Shown here: one piece after another, positions 1 through 7,994 of the stretch
How positions within the stretch are numbered: the first letter of the stretch is position 1
Layout: each line of letters opens with the position of its first letter
Assembly: GCA_030950365.1 (NCBI GenBank)
Contig: JAUZRQ010000049.1
Span: 1 to 45,799, forward strand
Direction: 5' to 3'
Origin: Candidatus Zhuqueibacterota bacterium
GTDB lineage: Bacteria > Zhuqueibacterota > Zhuqueibacteria > Zhuqueibacterales > Geothermadaptataceae
DNA: 45,799 nucleotides
Notes under the pieces: generated by a model
The model's database searches: none
Told to the model about the DNA's origin: nothing
What the model saw: the letters and a program-made list of their open reading frames with translations, nothing else
Program-made: the position numbers and the translations under genes

Positions 1-350
1 GTCCCAAGTGCAACTTGGGACGGAGGGGGTAAGGGTACATTCTCTCGCCGGGGCGCGGAGAGCGCAGGGTAAGGTGGCTCACACGCAAAGTCGCAATGCA
101 AAGCGCACGGTTTATCCAGCCCCTCGCCTGTTCCCCGTCCATCTAGAAAATCAGTGACAGTCTTTGGTTTTCTTCCTCCCCAAGTGCAATTTGGGATGGA
201 GGGGGGGGAAGGCTTTTCATAATGTCACAGAAGAAGCTAAGCTTCTTTACTTCCGTCCCAAGTACAACTTGGGACGGAGAGGAAAGCCCGCAGGTTGTCC
301 GGCCACTCGGCTCTTCCCCGTCCATCTAAAAATCAATGACAATCTGTGAA
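1..350. repeat. Cluster of short-loop palindromes and a duplicated unit
   Basis: There are three hairpins of one family. One is at 1-21 (9-bp arms, 3-nt loop GCA). One is at 179-195 (same loop, one G-T wobble). One is at 252-278 (perfect 12-bp arms, loop ACA). All share the core CCCAAGT / ACTTGGG. A second unit beginning TTCCCCGTCCATCTA occurs at 131-166 and again at 314-349, so part of the block is duplicated about 183 bp apart. Positions 41-108 hold degenerate CGC(A/G)GAG-type text. Positions 341-364 hold a degenerate ACAGATT-type repeat. No gene is credible in 1-371. It may be a REP/BIME-like intergenic cluster. Confidence 0.75.
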
Positions 351-371
351 ATCTGTGGTTCATCTTCCCGC

Positions 372-3323
372 TCACCACCCCTTCATTGGATCTCGACGCA
401 CGCGGATTTTGCCGAAATACGATGTTCCATTCACCGTCAGGGTGATGCGGTACTCGCCGGGCGGGGCCGGTTTGCCCTGCAACCGTCCGCGGAAGGCGCG
501 GCGGAACAGGTTCATGGCGGTGAATTCCTCGGCCATTTCATCCCACATGCGGTTGAGCTCGCTATCGTAGTGGAAGGTATCCAGCGTGCTCCGGGCCTGT
601 TGCACCAGCGCCTTCTGCTTCGGCGTCAACCTCGGCAACCTCTCGATGCGCTGGATGAGCTTGCGAAACCTGCTGACGAACTGCCGCGTCTGCTCCGGCG
701 TGGGATCGAAGCGCAAATCCCATAGCACGCGGTGGATGCCCGCCTCACCCGGTCCATACAGTATGCGTTTGTTTTCGCCGAGCAGATCGCTAATCTCCAA
801 TTGCACCATCCCACCTGCATCGTTTTTGAGATAATAATTGATCAGCCCTCCGCTGACCAGTTTGGCGCGGACGATGTTTTTGCGCTTCGGAATGTACGGC
901 GGATTCTCACCGGCGAAGAAGAAATGCCCGCGCACGCCGCCGCGGGTATGGTCGTTCCAGATCGTCGCCGGGCGCTGCTCGAAAAGATGCGCCCCGGCGT
1001 TGAGCACCTCATCGCTGAGCTGCTGCAGCGGGGTGATGTCATCGAGAATCCACAGGCCGCGGCCATGGGTGCCGGCGATGAGATCCCCGTCGCGGGGATG
1101 GATGACCAGATCGTGCACCGCCACCGTGGGCAGGTTGTGCATCAGCCGGTGCCAGCTTTTGCCGCCGTCGAGGGTGACGTATATCGCGAATTCCGTGCCG
1201 GCGAACAGTAGCTTTGGATTCTTTGCATCCTCCCGCAGCACATAAACCGGCTGCCCGTCCGGGATGCCGCGGGTGATCCGCGACCAGGTATTGCCGTAAT
1301 CGGTGGTTTTGAAAATCCAGGGCCGCAAGTCGGCGCTGCGGTGACCGTCGAAGGTCACGTAGCAAGTGCCCTCATCGAAATGCGATGCCTCCACGTGGCT
1401 CACCCACAGGCCCTCCGGCACGCCGCGGATGCGCTTGCGCACATTCTTCCACGTGACGCCGCCGTTGCGTGTAAGCTGCACATTGCCGTCATCCGTGCCC
1501 ACCCACAGCACCGCCGGGTTCCGAGGCGATTCGGAAAACGCGGTGATGCTGCAGTGAGTTTCGGCGCCGGTCACATCGCGGGTCAGGCCGCCGGTGTCGC
1601 GGCGGGTCTTTTCCGGATCGTTGGTGGACAAATCCGGGCTGATGATCCGCCAGTGGTAGCCCTCATCCACCGATTTGAACAGATAATTGCCTCCCAGATA
1701 CAGCACCTTCGGATTGTGCTTCGACATCACCAGCGGCGCGCGCCAGTTGAACCGGAACTTCGGCGGCAACCGGTTGCCGGAAACCGTGTCTTTTTCGGTC
1801 ACGTAATCGCGGTAATTGATGATATTTTTCGGACTCGGCCTGGTGAATTCCACCTCGCGCGTGGCGATGTTGTAACGACGGAAGCTTCCATTTTCCGCCT
1901 CGGTGTAGCCCTTGCGCCAGTCCGTCGGATCAATCTGGATGAACATGCCGTCGCCCCAGTGCAGCTTCCACCAGCTATCATTGAGAATGCCGCGCACGTC
2001 CTTGCTGAAGCTGGGCCCGCCCCAGGTGCCGTTGTCCTGGGTGCCTCCGTACACGTAGTACGGATCGCGCATGTCCACGCCAATAGCGTAAAACTGCCCG
2101 ACAGGCATGTTGTCGAACAGCACGAAGGTCCTGCCATGGTCGTGGGTCAGAGTCAGCCCTTTGTCTTTGCCGAGATAGTAGCGATCTTTGTTGGTGGGAT
2201 CGAGCCACATGGCGTGAAAATCCAGCCCGCCCTCGAACTCCAAGCCACCGACGTGCAGGGTGCGGCCGCCGTCGAAGGAGTAGCGGAAGGTGGTGGTCAG
2301 CACGTACACGCGCTGATCGTCCAGCGGATTGATGCGAATCTGGCTGTAATAAAACGGCCGGTTGTTGTAGCGGTTGACGTAGGTCCAGGTTTCGCCGCCG
2401 TCTTCAGAGCGGTAGATGCCGGTGCCCAACTTGCTCATGTCGTAATAATCCGGATCATCTTCGCGCGGCTGAAAGCCGTGCTCGATGATTGCCATGAGAA
2501 TCTTTGGATTTTGCCGGTAAATCGCCAGACCGATACGTCCGGTCGGCCCCTCGGGCAGGCCGTTGGTCAGCTTGCGCCATGTGTTGCCGCCGTCGGTGGT
2601 TTTGAAAATGCCGCCGTTGGGGCCGCCACTGTCGAACCGGTACGGCCGACGCAACCGCTGGTAAAACGCCACATACAAAGTGTTGGGATCGGTCGGGTCC
2701 ATCACCAGATCGATGGCGCCGGTTTTGCCGTCGTTGGGCAGCCCGTTGGTGAGCTTCGTCCAGGTTTTGCCGCCATCGGTGGTTTTGAACAGGCCGCGAT
2801 CGCCGATATAGCCCCACAGATAGCCGATGGCCGCCACATACACGATATTCGGATCGTCTGGATGCAGCACGATGCGGGCGATTTGGTAGGTGTCGCGCAG
2901 CCCCATGTTTTGGAAGGTCTTGCCGCCATCGGTGGATTTATAGATGCCGTCTCCCCAGGCCACGCTGTTGCGGTTGTTGGCCTCGCCGGTGCCCACCCAG
3001 ATGATATCCGGATTCTTTTGAAACAGAGCGATGTCGCCGATGGAGGCGCTGCCGTAGTGATCGAAAATGGGCTGCCAGGTGATGCCGGCGTTGGTGGATT
3101 TCCACACGCCGCCAGAGGCTGAGGCCACGATCACGTGGGTGTGGTCGGATTCCAGCGCTTCCACGTCCACGATGCGGCCGGCGAAATTGCCCGGCCCGAT
3201 ATTGCGCCACTTCATTTCGCGCAGCAAAGCATTCACCGAAGGCTGCGCCAGAATCCCGGCAGCCACAAATGTCAGTAGCAGAACAGAAATCAGCCCGGAA
3301 AAGAATTTCTTGTGAGATGACAT
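372..3323 (-). CDS. Secreted BNR-repeat / sortilin-like beta-propeller protein
   Basis: This is a large exported protein of the VPS10/BNR 'glycosyl hydrolase' group, whose biochemical function is usually unknown. I place the start at 3323 because GGGAGG lies at 3329-3334, and a typical signal peptide follows (basic start, hydrophobic run, cleavage near GILA-Q). An in-frame ATG at 3350 has no such site. The mature protein carries about ten Asp-box-like motifs of the form (S/T)xDGGxTW spread over residues ~60-700, as expected for one or two beta-propellers. The C-terminal ~200 residues contain a helical stretch and end in a small beta domain with PPGEYRITLTVNG. No type IX sorting tail is visible. 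The family assignment is firm. Sialidase or other catalytic activity should not be assumed, because no catalytic set is evident. Confidence 0.85.
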   Translation of the reverse strand: MSSHKKFFSGLISVLLLTFVAAGILAQPSVNALLREMKWRNIGPGNFAGRIVDVEALESDHTHVIVASASGGVWKSTNAGITWQPIFDHYGSASIGDIALFQKNPDIIWVGTGEANNRNSVAWGDGIYKSTDGGKTFQNMGLRDTYQIARIVLHPDDPNIVYVAAIGYLWGYIGDRGLFKTTDGGKTWTKLTNGLPNDGKTGAIDLVMDPTDPNTLYVAFYQRLRRPYRFDSGGPNGGIFKTTDGGNTWRKLTNGLPEGPTGRIGLAIYRQNPKILMAIIEHGFQPREDDPDYYDMSKLGTGIYRSEDGGETWTYVNRYNNRPFYYSQIRINPLDDQRVYVLTTTFRYSFDGGRTLHVGGLEFEGGLDFHAMWLDPTNKDRYYLGKDKGLTLTHDHGRTFVLFDNMPVGQFYAIGVDMRDPYYVYGGTQDNGTWGGPSFSKDVRGILNDSWWKLHWGDGMFIQIDPTDWRKGYTEAENGSFRRYNIATREVEFTRPSPKNIINYRDYVTEKDTVSGNRLPPKFRFNWRAPLVMSKHNPKVLYLGGNYLFKSVDEGYHWRIISPDLSTNDPEKTRRDTGGLTRDVTGAETHCSITAFSESPRNPAVLWVGTDDGNVQLTRNGGVTWKNVRKRIRGVPEGLWVSHVEASHFDEGTCYVTFDGHRSADLRPWIFKTTDYGNTWSRITRGIPDGQPVYVLREDAKNPKLLFAGTEFAIYVTLDGGKSWHRLMHNLPTVAVHDLVIHPRDGDLIAGTHGRGLWILDDITPLQQLSDEVLNAGAHLFEQRPATIWNDHTRGGVRGHFFFAGENPPYIPKRKNIVRAKLVSGGLINYYLKNDAGGMVQLEISDLLGENKRILYGPGEAGIHRVLWDLRFDPTPEQTRQFVSRFRKLIQRIERLPRLTPKQKALVQQARSTLDTFHYDSELNRMWDEMAEEFTAMNLFRRAFRGRLQGKPAPPGEYRITLTVNGTSYFGKIRVRRDPMKGW

Positions 3324-3352
3324 GAATGCCTCCCTTCGCTTCGCAATCATCC

Positions 3353-3385
3353 AAGCACCTGACCCCTTCGAGATGCCAGGTGCTT
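3353..3385. repeat. Inverted repeat in divergent intergenic region
   Basis: AAGCACCTG at 3353-3361 pairs with CAGGTGCTT at 3377-3385 (9-bp arms, 15-nt loop). It lies between the divergently transcribed BNR-protein gene and the small lipoprotein gene. It shares TGCCAGGT text with the hairpin at 14629-14661, so it is more likely a dispersed palindrome than a terminator. Confidence 0.45.
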
Positions 3386-3483
3386 CAAGAATATTTCAGT
3401 CATCCGGCTTATCACTTTGACTCGATGATCGATACCCTGGATAAAGGACACGTTTTATCCAATCTTTGTTCAAGGAGACGATG

Positions 3484-3870
3484 ATGCGTCTGAAATACGG
3501 ATTTTTGCTGGCGGGCGCGGCTCTGATGATGGCCTGCGGCCCTTCGCTGCAGCTCGAAAATCCGCGCCACTATGATCGCGATCATATCGTTCAGGAAGAA
3601 ATTGAAAATACCCACGCATCCACAGCGTTGGAGCTGATCGAAAACCTGCGGCCGCACTGGCTGCGCGGCCGGGGCACCAAATCGATCCGCTTTGCCGAAG
3701 TATCGTATCCGTATGTGTATGTCAACGGCAACCGGCTTGGCAGTATTCACACGCTGGCCACGCTTCCGGCGGATAACATCACCGACATGCGATTTTTGAA
3801 CGCCGGTGAGGCAACCATCCTGTTCGGCATGAACCATCCCAGCGGCGCCATTGTGATCGAGATTTTTTAA
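3484..3870 (+). CDS. Small lipoprotein resembling an isolated TonB-receptor plug domain (paralogue 1)
   Basis: I chose the ATG at 3484 because GGAG at 3474-3477 sits six bases upstream. The adjacent ATG at 3481 would have only three. The product is about 128 residues: a short hydrophobic leader ending in a lipobox (LMMAC), a linker, then a compact domain. The domain contains LRPHWLRGRG, YVYVNGNRLG, DNITDMRFL, ATILFG and HPSGAIVIEIF. This order matches the plug-domain pattern seen in the SusC protein of this window (VVDG, then DIESIEIL, then AIYG, then NGVVLITT), but with no barrel. A close paralogue lies at 5891-6283, with a gamma-glutamyltransferase-like gene between them. The stop shares the tetranucleotide TTAA (3867-3870) with the convergent enzyme gene. 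Lipidation and plug homology are read from the sequence; function is unknown. Confidence 0.75.
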   Translation: MRLKYGFLLAGAALMMACGPSLQLENPRHYDRDHIVQEEIENTHASTALELIENLRPHWLRGRGTKSIRFAEVSYPYVYVNGNRLGSIHTLATLPADNITDMRFLNAGEATILFGMNHPSGAIVIEIF

Positions 3871-5597
3871 CGGCGCGATTCCAGTATGGGGCGGTTCTCC
3901 CGGCTTGCCAGAAATAATAAGGTTTGCTTTGATTCTTCGGCTGACTTTCCCGCAGGTCGCCGCGCCGTACGCACCACGCCATCGCGGCGCGGATCGGCCG
4001 CACCGGTCCACCGACCCCGCTCGAAGGCCACCGCATGCACACCGCCGAAATAGGCATTGAGTCCTCGCAGCATGAGGTCCTTTTTCGGCTCGGCAAGCTG
4101 GTATCCCGCTCCGGCGAGGGCTTTCTCAATGAGAGATTTCAATTTCGCATCTTCGATGTACACGCGCCGATCCGGACGCACATGCAGGCGCGGAAATGCC
4201 ACGGCTTGCTGGATGGATAGCCCGGCATCGATCCAGAGTTGCACCACCTGCGTCACCGCCGAAATGATGCGCGCACTGCCCGGGCTGCCCAGTCCGAGGA
4301 CCGGTCTCCCATCGCGGGCCACTACGGTGGGGCTCATGGACGAATACGGCATGCCCCCCGGGCGCAGAGCAAACGGATGCGCTGGGTCATCGAGCACGAA
4401 TTCGTGCATGTAGCTGTTGTACAGGAATCCCAGCTCGGCATTGGCCACTCGCGCGCCGAAATAGCTGTTGATGCTGGCCGTCACGCTGACCACCATGCCG
4501 TTCGCATCCACGACCGAAAAGTGGGTGGTTTCGCCTCCTCTTTCCATGTCCTGCCACTGCCGGCGGGCCGCCGCTTTGTCCAGCCGTTTTCGGATTTCAT
4601 CCTCATACCGGCTCAGGTCCGGGATTGGCTGCTGTTTCCGGTTACGGTGCCCCAACCATAAGGCCCGGGCCAATAAAAGCGGCCGCTCGGGACTTGACGG
4701 CTGCAATTGCTCCGCCGGCAGTTGATTCAAAAAATTGAGAATCTGCAGCACCACCCAGCCTCCGCCGGGCGGCGGCATAGAATACACCGTGCAATTCCGG
4801 AACGAAACCCGAATCGGGGGGATTTCACGCGGCTCCGGGAACTGGCGCAAATCATCGAGGCTGATCCAGCCGCTGTGACGCTGCATGTCCTCGGCCATGA
4901 TTTGCGCAATAGCGCCGCGGTAAAAATCCTCACCCCCGATCTGCGCCAGCCGTTTCAGAGTCTTCGCGAGGCGCGGCTGCTTCCAGATCTGGCCTTCCGA
5001 TGGCACGCTGCCATCCGGATTGAGAAACAGCAGCCGGGTGGATGCATGCTCGCGCAGACGTTCGGCATGCCGCTGCCAGACACGCTGGCGAAACGGCCCG
5101 ACCCGAAATCCACTTTCCGCATATCGAATGGCCGGCGCCAGCACATCGGCCCAGCTCACCCGGCTGCTGCCGTAGTTTTGTAGAGCGTACTGCAGCACCT
5201 TGACGCTGGACGGTACGGTGGTGGCGCGGTGCCCGGCAATATCCGAGGCCGTCATGTTTGGCGGTAGCTTTCGCGGCGCGTAGGATGTTCCGTTGATCAT
5301 CACCGGCTGGCCGCTTGCCGGATAGATCAACACTTGCGTTTGCCCGCCAAGACCGGACATGGCCGGCTCGGTCACGGCCAGCGCAAATGCCACGGCCACG
5401 GCGGCATCCACGGCATTGCCGCCGGCCTCCAAAGTGGTGCGCCCCGCATCGGCGGCCTCGGGCGTGGCCGCCGCCACCACGCCGGCAAAGGTTTCGTTCG
5501 CAGGCTGCGGGTTGGAAGAGCAGGCCCCATGGGCGAGCGACAGGAGGCATAGCAGGGCAAAGAATGTGTTCCGGTTTTGCAATGATTGAAACTGCAT
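3867..5597 (-). CDS. Gamma-glutamyltransferase-like Ntn hydrolase, exported
   Basis: This is a member of the gamma-glutamyltransferase family, in which an autoprocessed precursor exposes an N-terminal Thr nucleophile and acts on gamma-glutamyl compounds in the periplasm. The length (576 aa) is normal. Visible landmarks are a hydrophobic leader with a Cys at 26 (poor lipobox, so cleavage type is uncertain), the AGGNAVDAAVA motif near 58, GLGGQ near 82, the processing-site motif ETTHFSVVD with the predicted nucleophile Thr357, PYSSMSPT near 417, and GLGSPGSARI near 435. One oddity is that the segment usually reading (Y/G)RExAP, whose Arg holds the substrate alpha-carboxylate, reads GTSYAP here. 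Substrate preference may therefore differ from classical GGT. The gene lies alone on its strand between two plug-like lipoprotein genes on the opposite strand. Confidence 0.88.
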   Translation of the reverse strand: MQFQSLQNRNTFFALLCLLSLAHGACSSNPQPANETFAGVVAAATPEAADAGRTTLEAGGNAVDAAVAVAFALAVTEPAMSGLGGQTQVLIYPASGQPVMINGTSYAPRKLPPNMTASDIAGHRATTVPSSVKVLQYALQNYGSSRVSWADVLAPAIRYAESGFRVGPFRQRVWQRHAERLREHASTRLLFLNPDGSVPSEGQIWKQPRLAKTLKRLAQIGGEDFYRGAIAQIMAEDMQRHSGWISLDDLRQFPEPREIPPIRVSFRNCTVYSMPPPGGGWVVLQILNFLNQLPAEQLQPSSPERPLLLARALWLGHRNRKQQPIPDLSRYEDEIRKRLDKAAARRQWQDMERGGETTHFSVVDANGMVVSVTASINSYFGARVANAELGFLYNSYMHEFVLDDPAHPFALRPGGMPYSSMSPTVVARDGRPVLGLGSPGSARIISAVTQVVQLWIDAGLSIQQAVAFPRLHVRPDRRVYIEDAKLKSLIEKALAGAGYQLAEPKKDLMLRGLNAYFGGVHAVAFERGRWTGAADPRRDGVVRTARRPAGKSAEESKQTLLFLASRENRPILESRR

Positions 5598-5890
5598 GAC
5601 AGGCTATCTTTTGTTTATCTTGTTACACGACATTTCAGGAAATGATCGATAACGAATCAGCGCTGCCGCTTTAAAAAACCGAAAAAACAAAGGGGCCTAC
5701 CGCCAATTGCATATATGTTTGAACCGCACCCCACCGCCTCTCCGCACTTTTTCATTGCATTTTTTGGGCGCCCGTCGTAAACTGGTTGTGGATGCACAAC
5801 CGAATTCGATGTCCGATCATGCTCACCTGCCCGGCGCGTGTGCACCCGCAAAACCGGCAAAACCCGCCGATCAAAATGCACAGGTGTCCC

Positions 5891-6283
5891 ATGTCATTTT
5901 TCAAACTCAGCCTGATTTTCGTGCTGCTGGCGCTTTGCGCCTGCGCCGCACCGCGCAACGGCGAGCAGGCAACCGGTGGCCGTGATCGCAATTTGATCAG
6001 CCTGGCAGAGATACAATCCAGCCATGCGTCCAATGCCTACGACCTGATCCGCGAACTGCGCCCGCACTGGCTGCGTGGTCGCGGCCAGAAGTCCATCAAA
6101 TTTGCCAGTGTGGCCTATCCAGTGGTGTATGTCAACGGCAACCGCCATGGCAGCGTGCAGTCGCTGTACAATCTCACCACGGACAACATTACTGAAATCC
6201 AGTTTCTCGATCCGGGCGATGCCACCGTGCGTTTCGGCGCCAATCATCCCAGCGGCGCCATACTGGTTACCATGTTCTACTGA
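5891..6283 (+). CDS. Small lipoprotein resembling an isolated TonB-receptor plug domain (paralogue 2)
   Basis: The reading frame is open further upstream, but the ATG at 5891 starts a clear lipoprotein signal (MSFFKLSLIF, then a hydrophobic run to LCACA). Only a weak AGGTG precedes it at 5882-5886. The ~130-aa product is strongly similar along its length to the protein at 3484-3870. Shared blocks are LRPHWLRGRG, KSI(R/K)FA, YP-V-YVNGNR, DNIT and (G/A)NHPSGAI. The C-terminal half, from VVYVNGNR to HPSGAILVTMF, follows the strand order of TonB-receptor plug domains. No beta-barrel or TonB box is present. Possible roles include a periplasmic or outer-membrane-anchored regulator or partner of a TonB-dependent transporter. 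This is inference only. Confidence 0.75.
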   Translation: MSFFKLSLIFVLLALCACAAPRNGEQATGGRDRNLISLAEIQSSHASNAYDLIRELRPHWLRGRGQKSIKFASVAYPVVYVNGNRHGSVQSLYNLTTDNITEIQFLDPGDATVRFGANHPSGAILVTMFY

Positions 6284-6519
6284 TTGTCCCGAACCCCTGC
6301 CCCGTACCGCGCAGCCGCGCTACCGCTCCGGCACCGCTTCATCCAGCCTGCTCAAAACCGTAAGCACAGGAAAGCGAAAAAAACTTCGCAACCGGGTATC
6401 CTTGTGTCAACCGCTCGAACCGCGGTTAAAAAACATCAGTTTTCAGCCATTCGAGGTATCCCTGCGGTGCGAACAATACAAGTCAAGTCCTGATTCGCTT
6501 TGGGAGCCAATAAAATAGC

Positions 6520-6553
6520 GAGGCCCCGCCTCTCCAGCCTGAAGCAGGGCCTC
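6520..6553 (-). terminator. Probable rho-independent terminator of the SusC/SusD transcript
   Basis: GAGGCCC at 6520-6526 pairs with GGGCCTC at 6547-6553. Read on the minus strand it lies 18 bases after the SusD stop and is followed by GCTATTTTATT. The loop is long (20 nt) and the T-tract interrupted, so efficiency is uncertain. Confidence 0.5.
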
Positions 6554-6570
6554 TTGTCTGGACGGAAGGA

Positions 6571-7977
6571 TTACGGATTTATGGTACGGCCCGGATAAGT
6601 CGGATTTCCTGGATCATTTTCCACGCGATGGTACAGCGGCTCATCGTATTTGGGCGTGTTCGGATTGGTGTTAAGCTCATCATCGGAATACAGGAGCCGC
6701 CGCGGAATGCGTTTGCCTTCGGGCACATACTGGAAAATCGGAAACGCGGTCCGACGCCAGTCGCTCCATATCTGCATGTTCAGGAACATGGCCTTGTATT
6801 TTTCCAGCATGATGGCCTCCAGCAAGTCCACGCCGCTGAGGTTAGCATAGCGTGGCAACGAATTGGCCGGCAATCCCCATTTGGCCTCGAGTCCGGGCTG
6901 AATCACATCGTTCAGCGTGGCCAGCGCCCCGGCTTCATCGCCGAGCTTGTACTGGCACTCGGCAATGATGAACTGGTTTTCGAACCACGATACCAGATCC
7001 ATGTCCCAGTCCTTGGCGCCGAACGTTTCCGGATTCAGCGGGCTGGCATCGCCGAAGAACTCGCCGGGTTTAGAGCCAACGTATTCGCCGTCCTCGTTTT
7101 TAGCGAAGTATACCTCCAGCCGGGGATCGTTATGCGCCTTCAGCAGCTCCACCAGATAGTTGCCGGCGCGCACATATCCGAAGCGCCTGGTTTCGAACTG
7201 CCACCAGATGGCTTCTTCACCGGCCACATCCGAGTGGCGCGTACGCCAGTTGTCGGCATCGCTGGCGATGCCCATCTGCGCCTCGGTCAGCGCCTTTTGA
7301 TAATTGGCCGGATCGACCTCGGCCCAGTTGAGTAGGATGCGCGCTTTCAGCGTATGCGCCGCGGCGATCCATTTGTCCTTGTCGCCGCCATACGTCAGGT
7401 CCCACTTGCCGTCAAAAAACGGTTGTCCGGCGTTCAGGTCTTCGATCGCACTGTCGATCAGGTTCAGGATCGCGTTGTGCACTTCGGATTGTTTGTCGTA
7501 CTTCGGAAACGGGATTTCTGGATTGGCGGCCTCCGAGTACGGAATATCGCCCCACAAATCGGCGGCCGTGCTCATCACCAGCGCCTCCCACATCTTGGTG
7601 ATGCCCACCAGGGTGCGCTTGCCCTCGGCCGCGCCTTTTTCCTCGATGAGTCGCATATCCACCAGTCCGCCTCCGCCATAAATATCAAACCACTGCGAGG
7701 AAAACTGTGCCGGGGTTTGGTTGTAGATGTCGTAGCCGGAATAGTGCTGCGCCACACCGGCCATTTGTTGCATCCACATCATGACGGTGCGGTTCAAATG
7801 GGCTTCCATGACGCCATACATGGAAACCTGCACCCCCAGGAACAGATTTTCCAGGGGCACGTCCGTGGCCCGGTTCGGATCGTTATCCAGATTCGGCCCC
7901 GAGAGAAAATTCTTGCACGCCCCGAGCCACATCATCATGACGCTGATAGTAATTATGGAAACGAGTTTTCTAAGCAT
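6571..7977 (-). CDS. SusD/RagB-family nutrient-binding outer-membrane lipoprotein
   Basis: This is the surface-exposed binding lipoprotein that caps a SusC-type TonB-dependent transporter and hands over oligosaccharide or peptide ligands. The start at 7977 is set by GGGAGG six bases upstream; an ATG at 7998 would overlap the SusC stop and lacks a site. The leader LVSIITISVMMMWLGAC has a good lipobox. The mature part shows the SusD-like fold signature: an N-terminal helical region with repeated Trp/Gln-rich helices (MMWMQQMAGVAQHY), an ALVMSTAADLWGDIPYSEA stretch typical of TPR1 of this family, and a C-terminal W-DWRRTAFP region. Length (468 aa) fits the 'SusD-like 2' subgroup. It sits 17 bases downstream of susC, so the two are almost certainly co-transcribed. 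The substrate cannot be named: no polysaccharide-degrading enzyme lies alongside. Confidence 0.92.
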   Translation of the reverse strand: MLRKLVSIITISVMMMWLGACKNFLSGPNLDNDPNRATDVPLENLFLGVQVSMYGVMEAHLNRTVMMWMQQMAGVAQHYSGYDIYNQTPAQFSSQWFDIYGGGGLVDMRLIEEKGAAEGKRTLVGITKMWEALVMSTAADLWGDIPYSEAANPEIPFPKYDKQSEVHNAILNLIDSAIEDLNAGQPFFDGKWDLTYGGDKDKWIAAAHTLKARILLNWAEVDPANYQKALTEAQMGIASDADNWRTRHSDVAGEEAIWWQFETRRFGYVRAGNYLVELLKAHNDPRLEVYFAKNEDGEYVGSKPGEFFGDASPLNPETFGAKDWDMDLVSWFENQFIIAECQYKLGDEAGALATLNDVIQPGLEAKWGLPANSLPRYANLSGVDLLEAIMLEKYKAMFLNMQIWSDWRRTAFPIFQYVPEGKRIPRRLLYSDDELNTNPNTPKYDEPLYHRVENDPGNPTYPGRTINP

Positions 7978-7994
7978 CGCTTTCCTCCCGGTCA

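Noticed and set aside
1-350. Repeat cluster considered as a CRISPR array
   Set aside because: Spacing is irregular, repeats are self-complementary and only three in number, and no cas gene is present.
1341-3122. 593-aa open frame on the plus strand opposite the BNR-repeat gene
   Set aside because: It is an antisense shadow of a GC-rich gene: no ribosome site, signal or family motif, and the opposite strand encodes a clearly conserved repeat protein.
3466-3483. TTG start giving a six-residue extension of the first plug-like lipoprotein
   Set aside because: The ribosome site lies inside this extension and points to ATG 3484.
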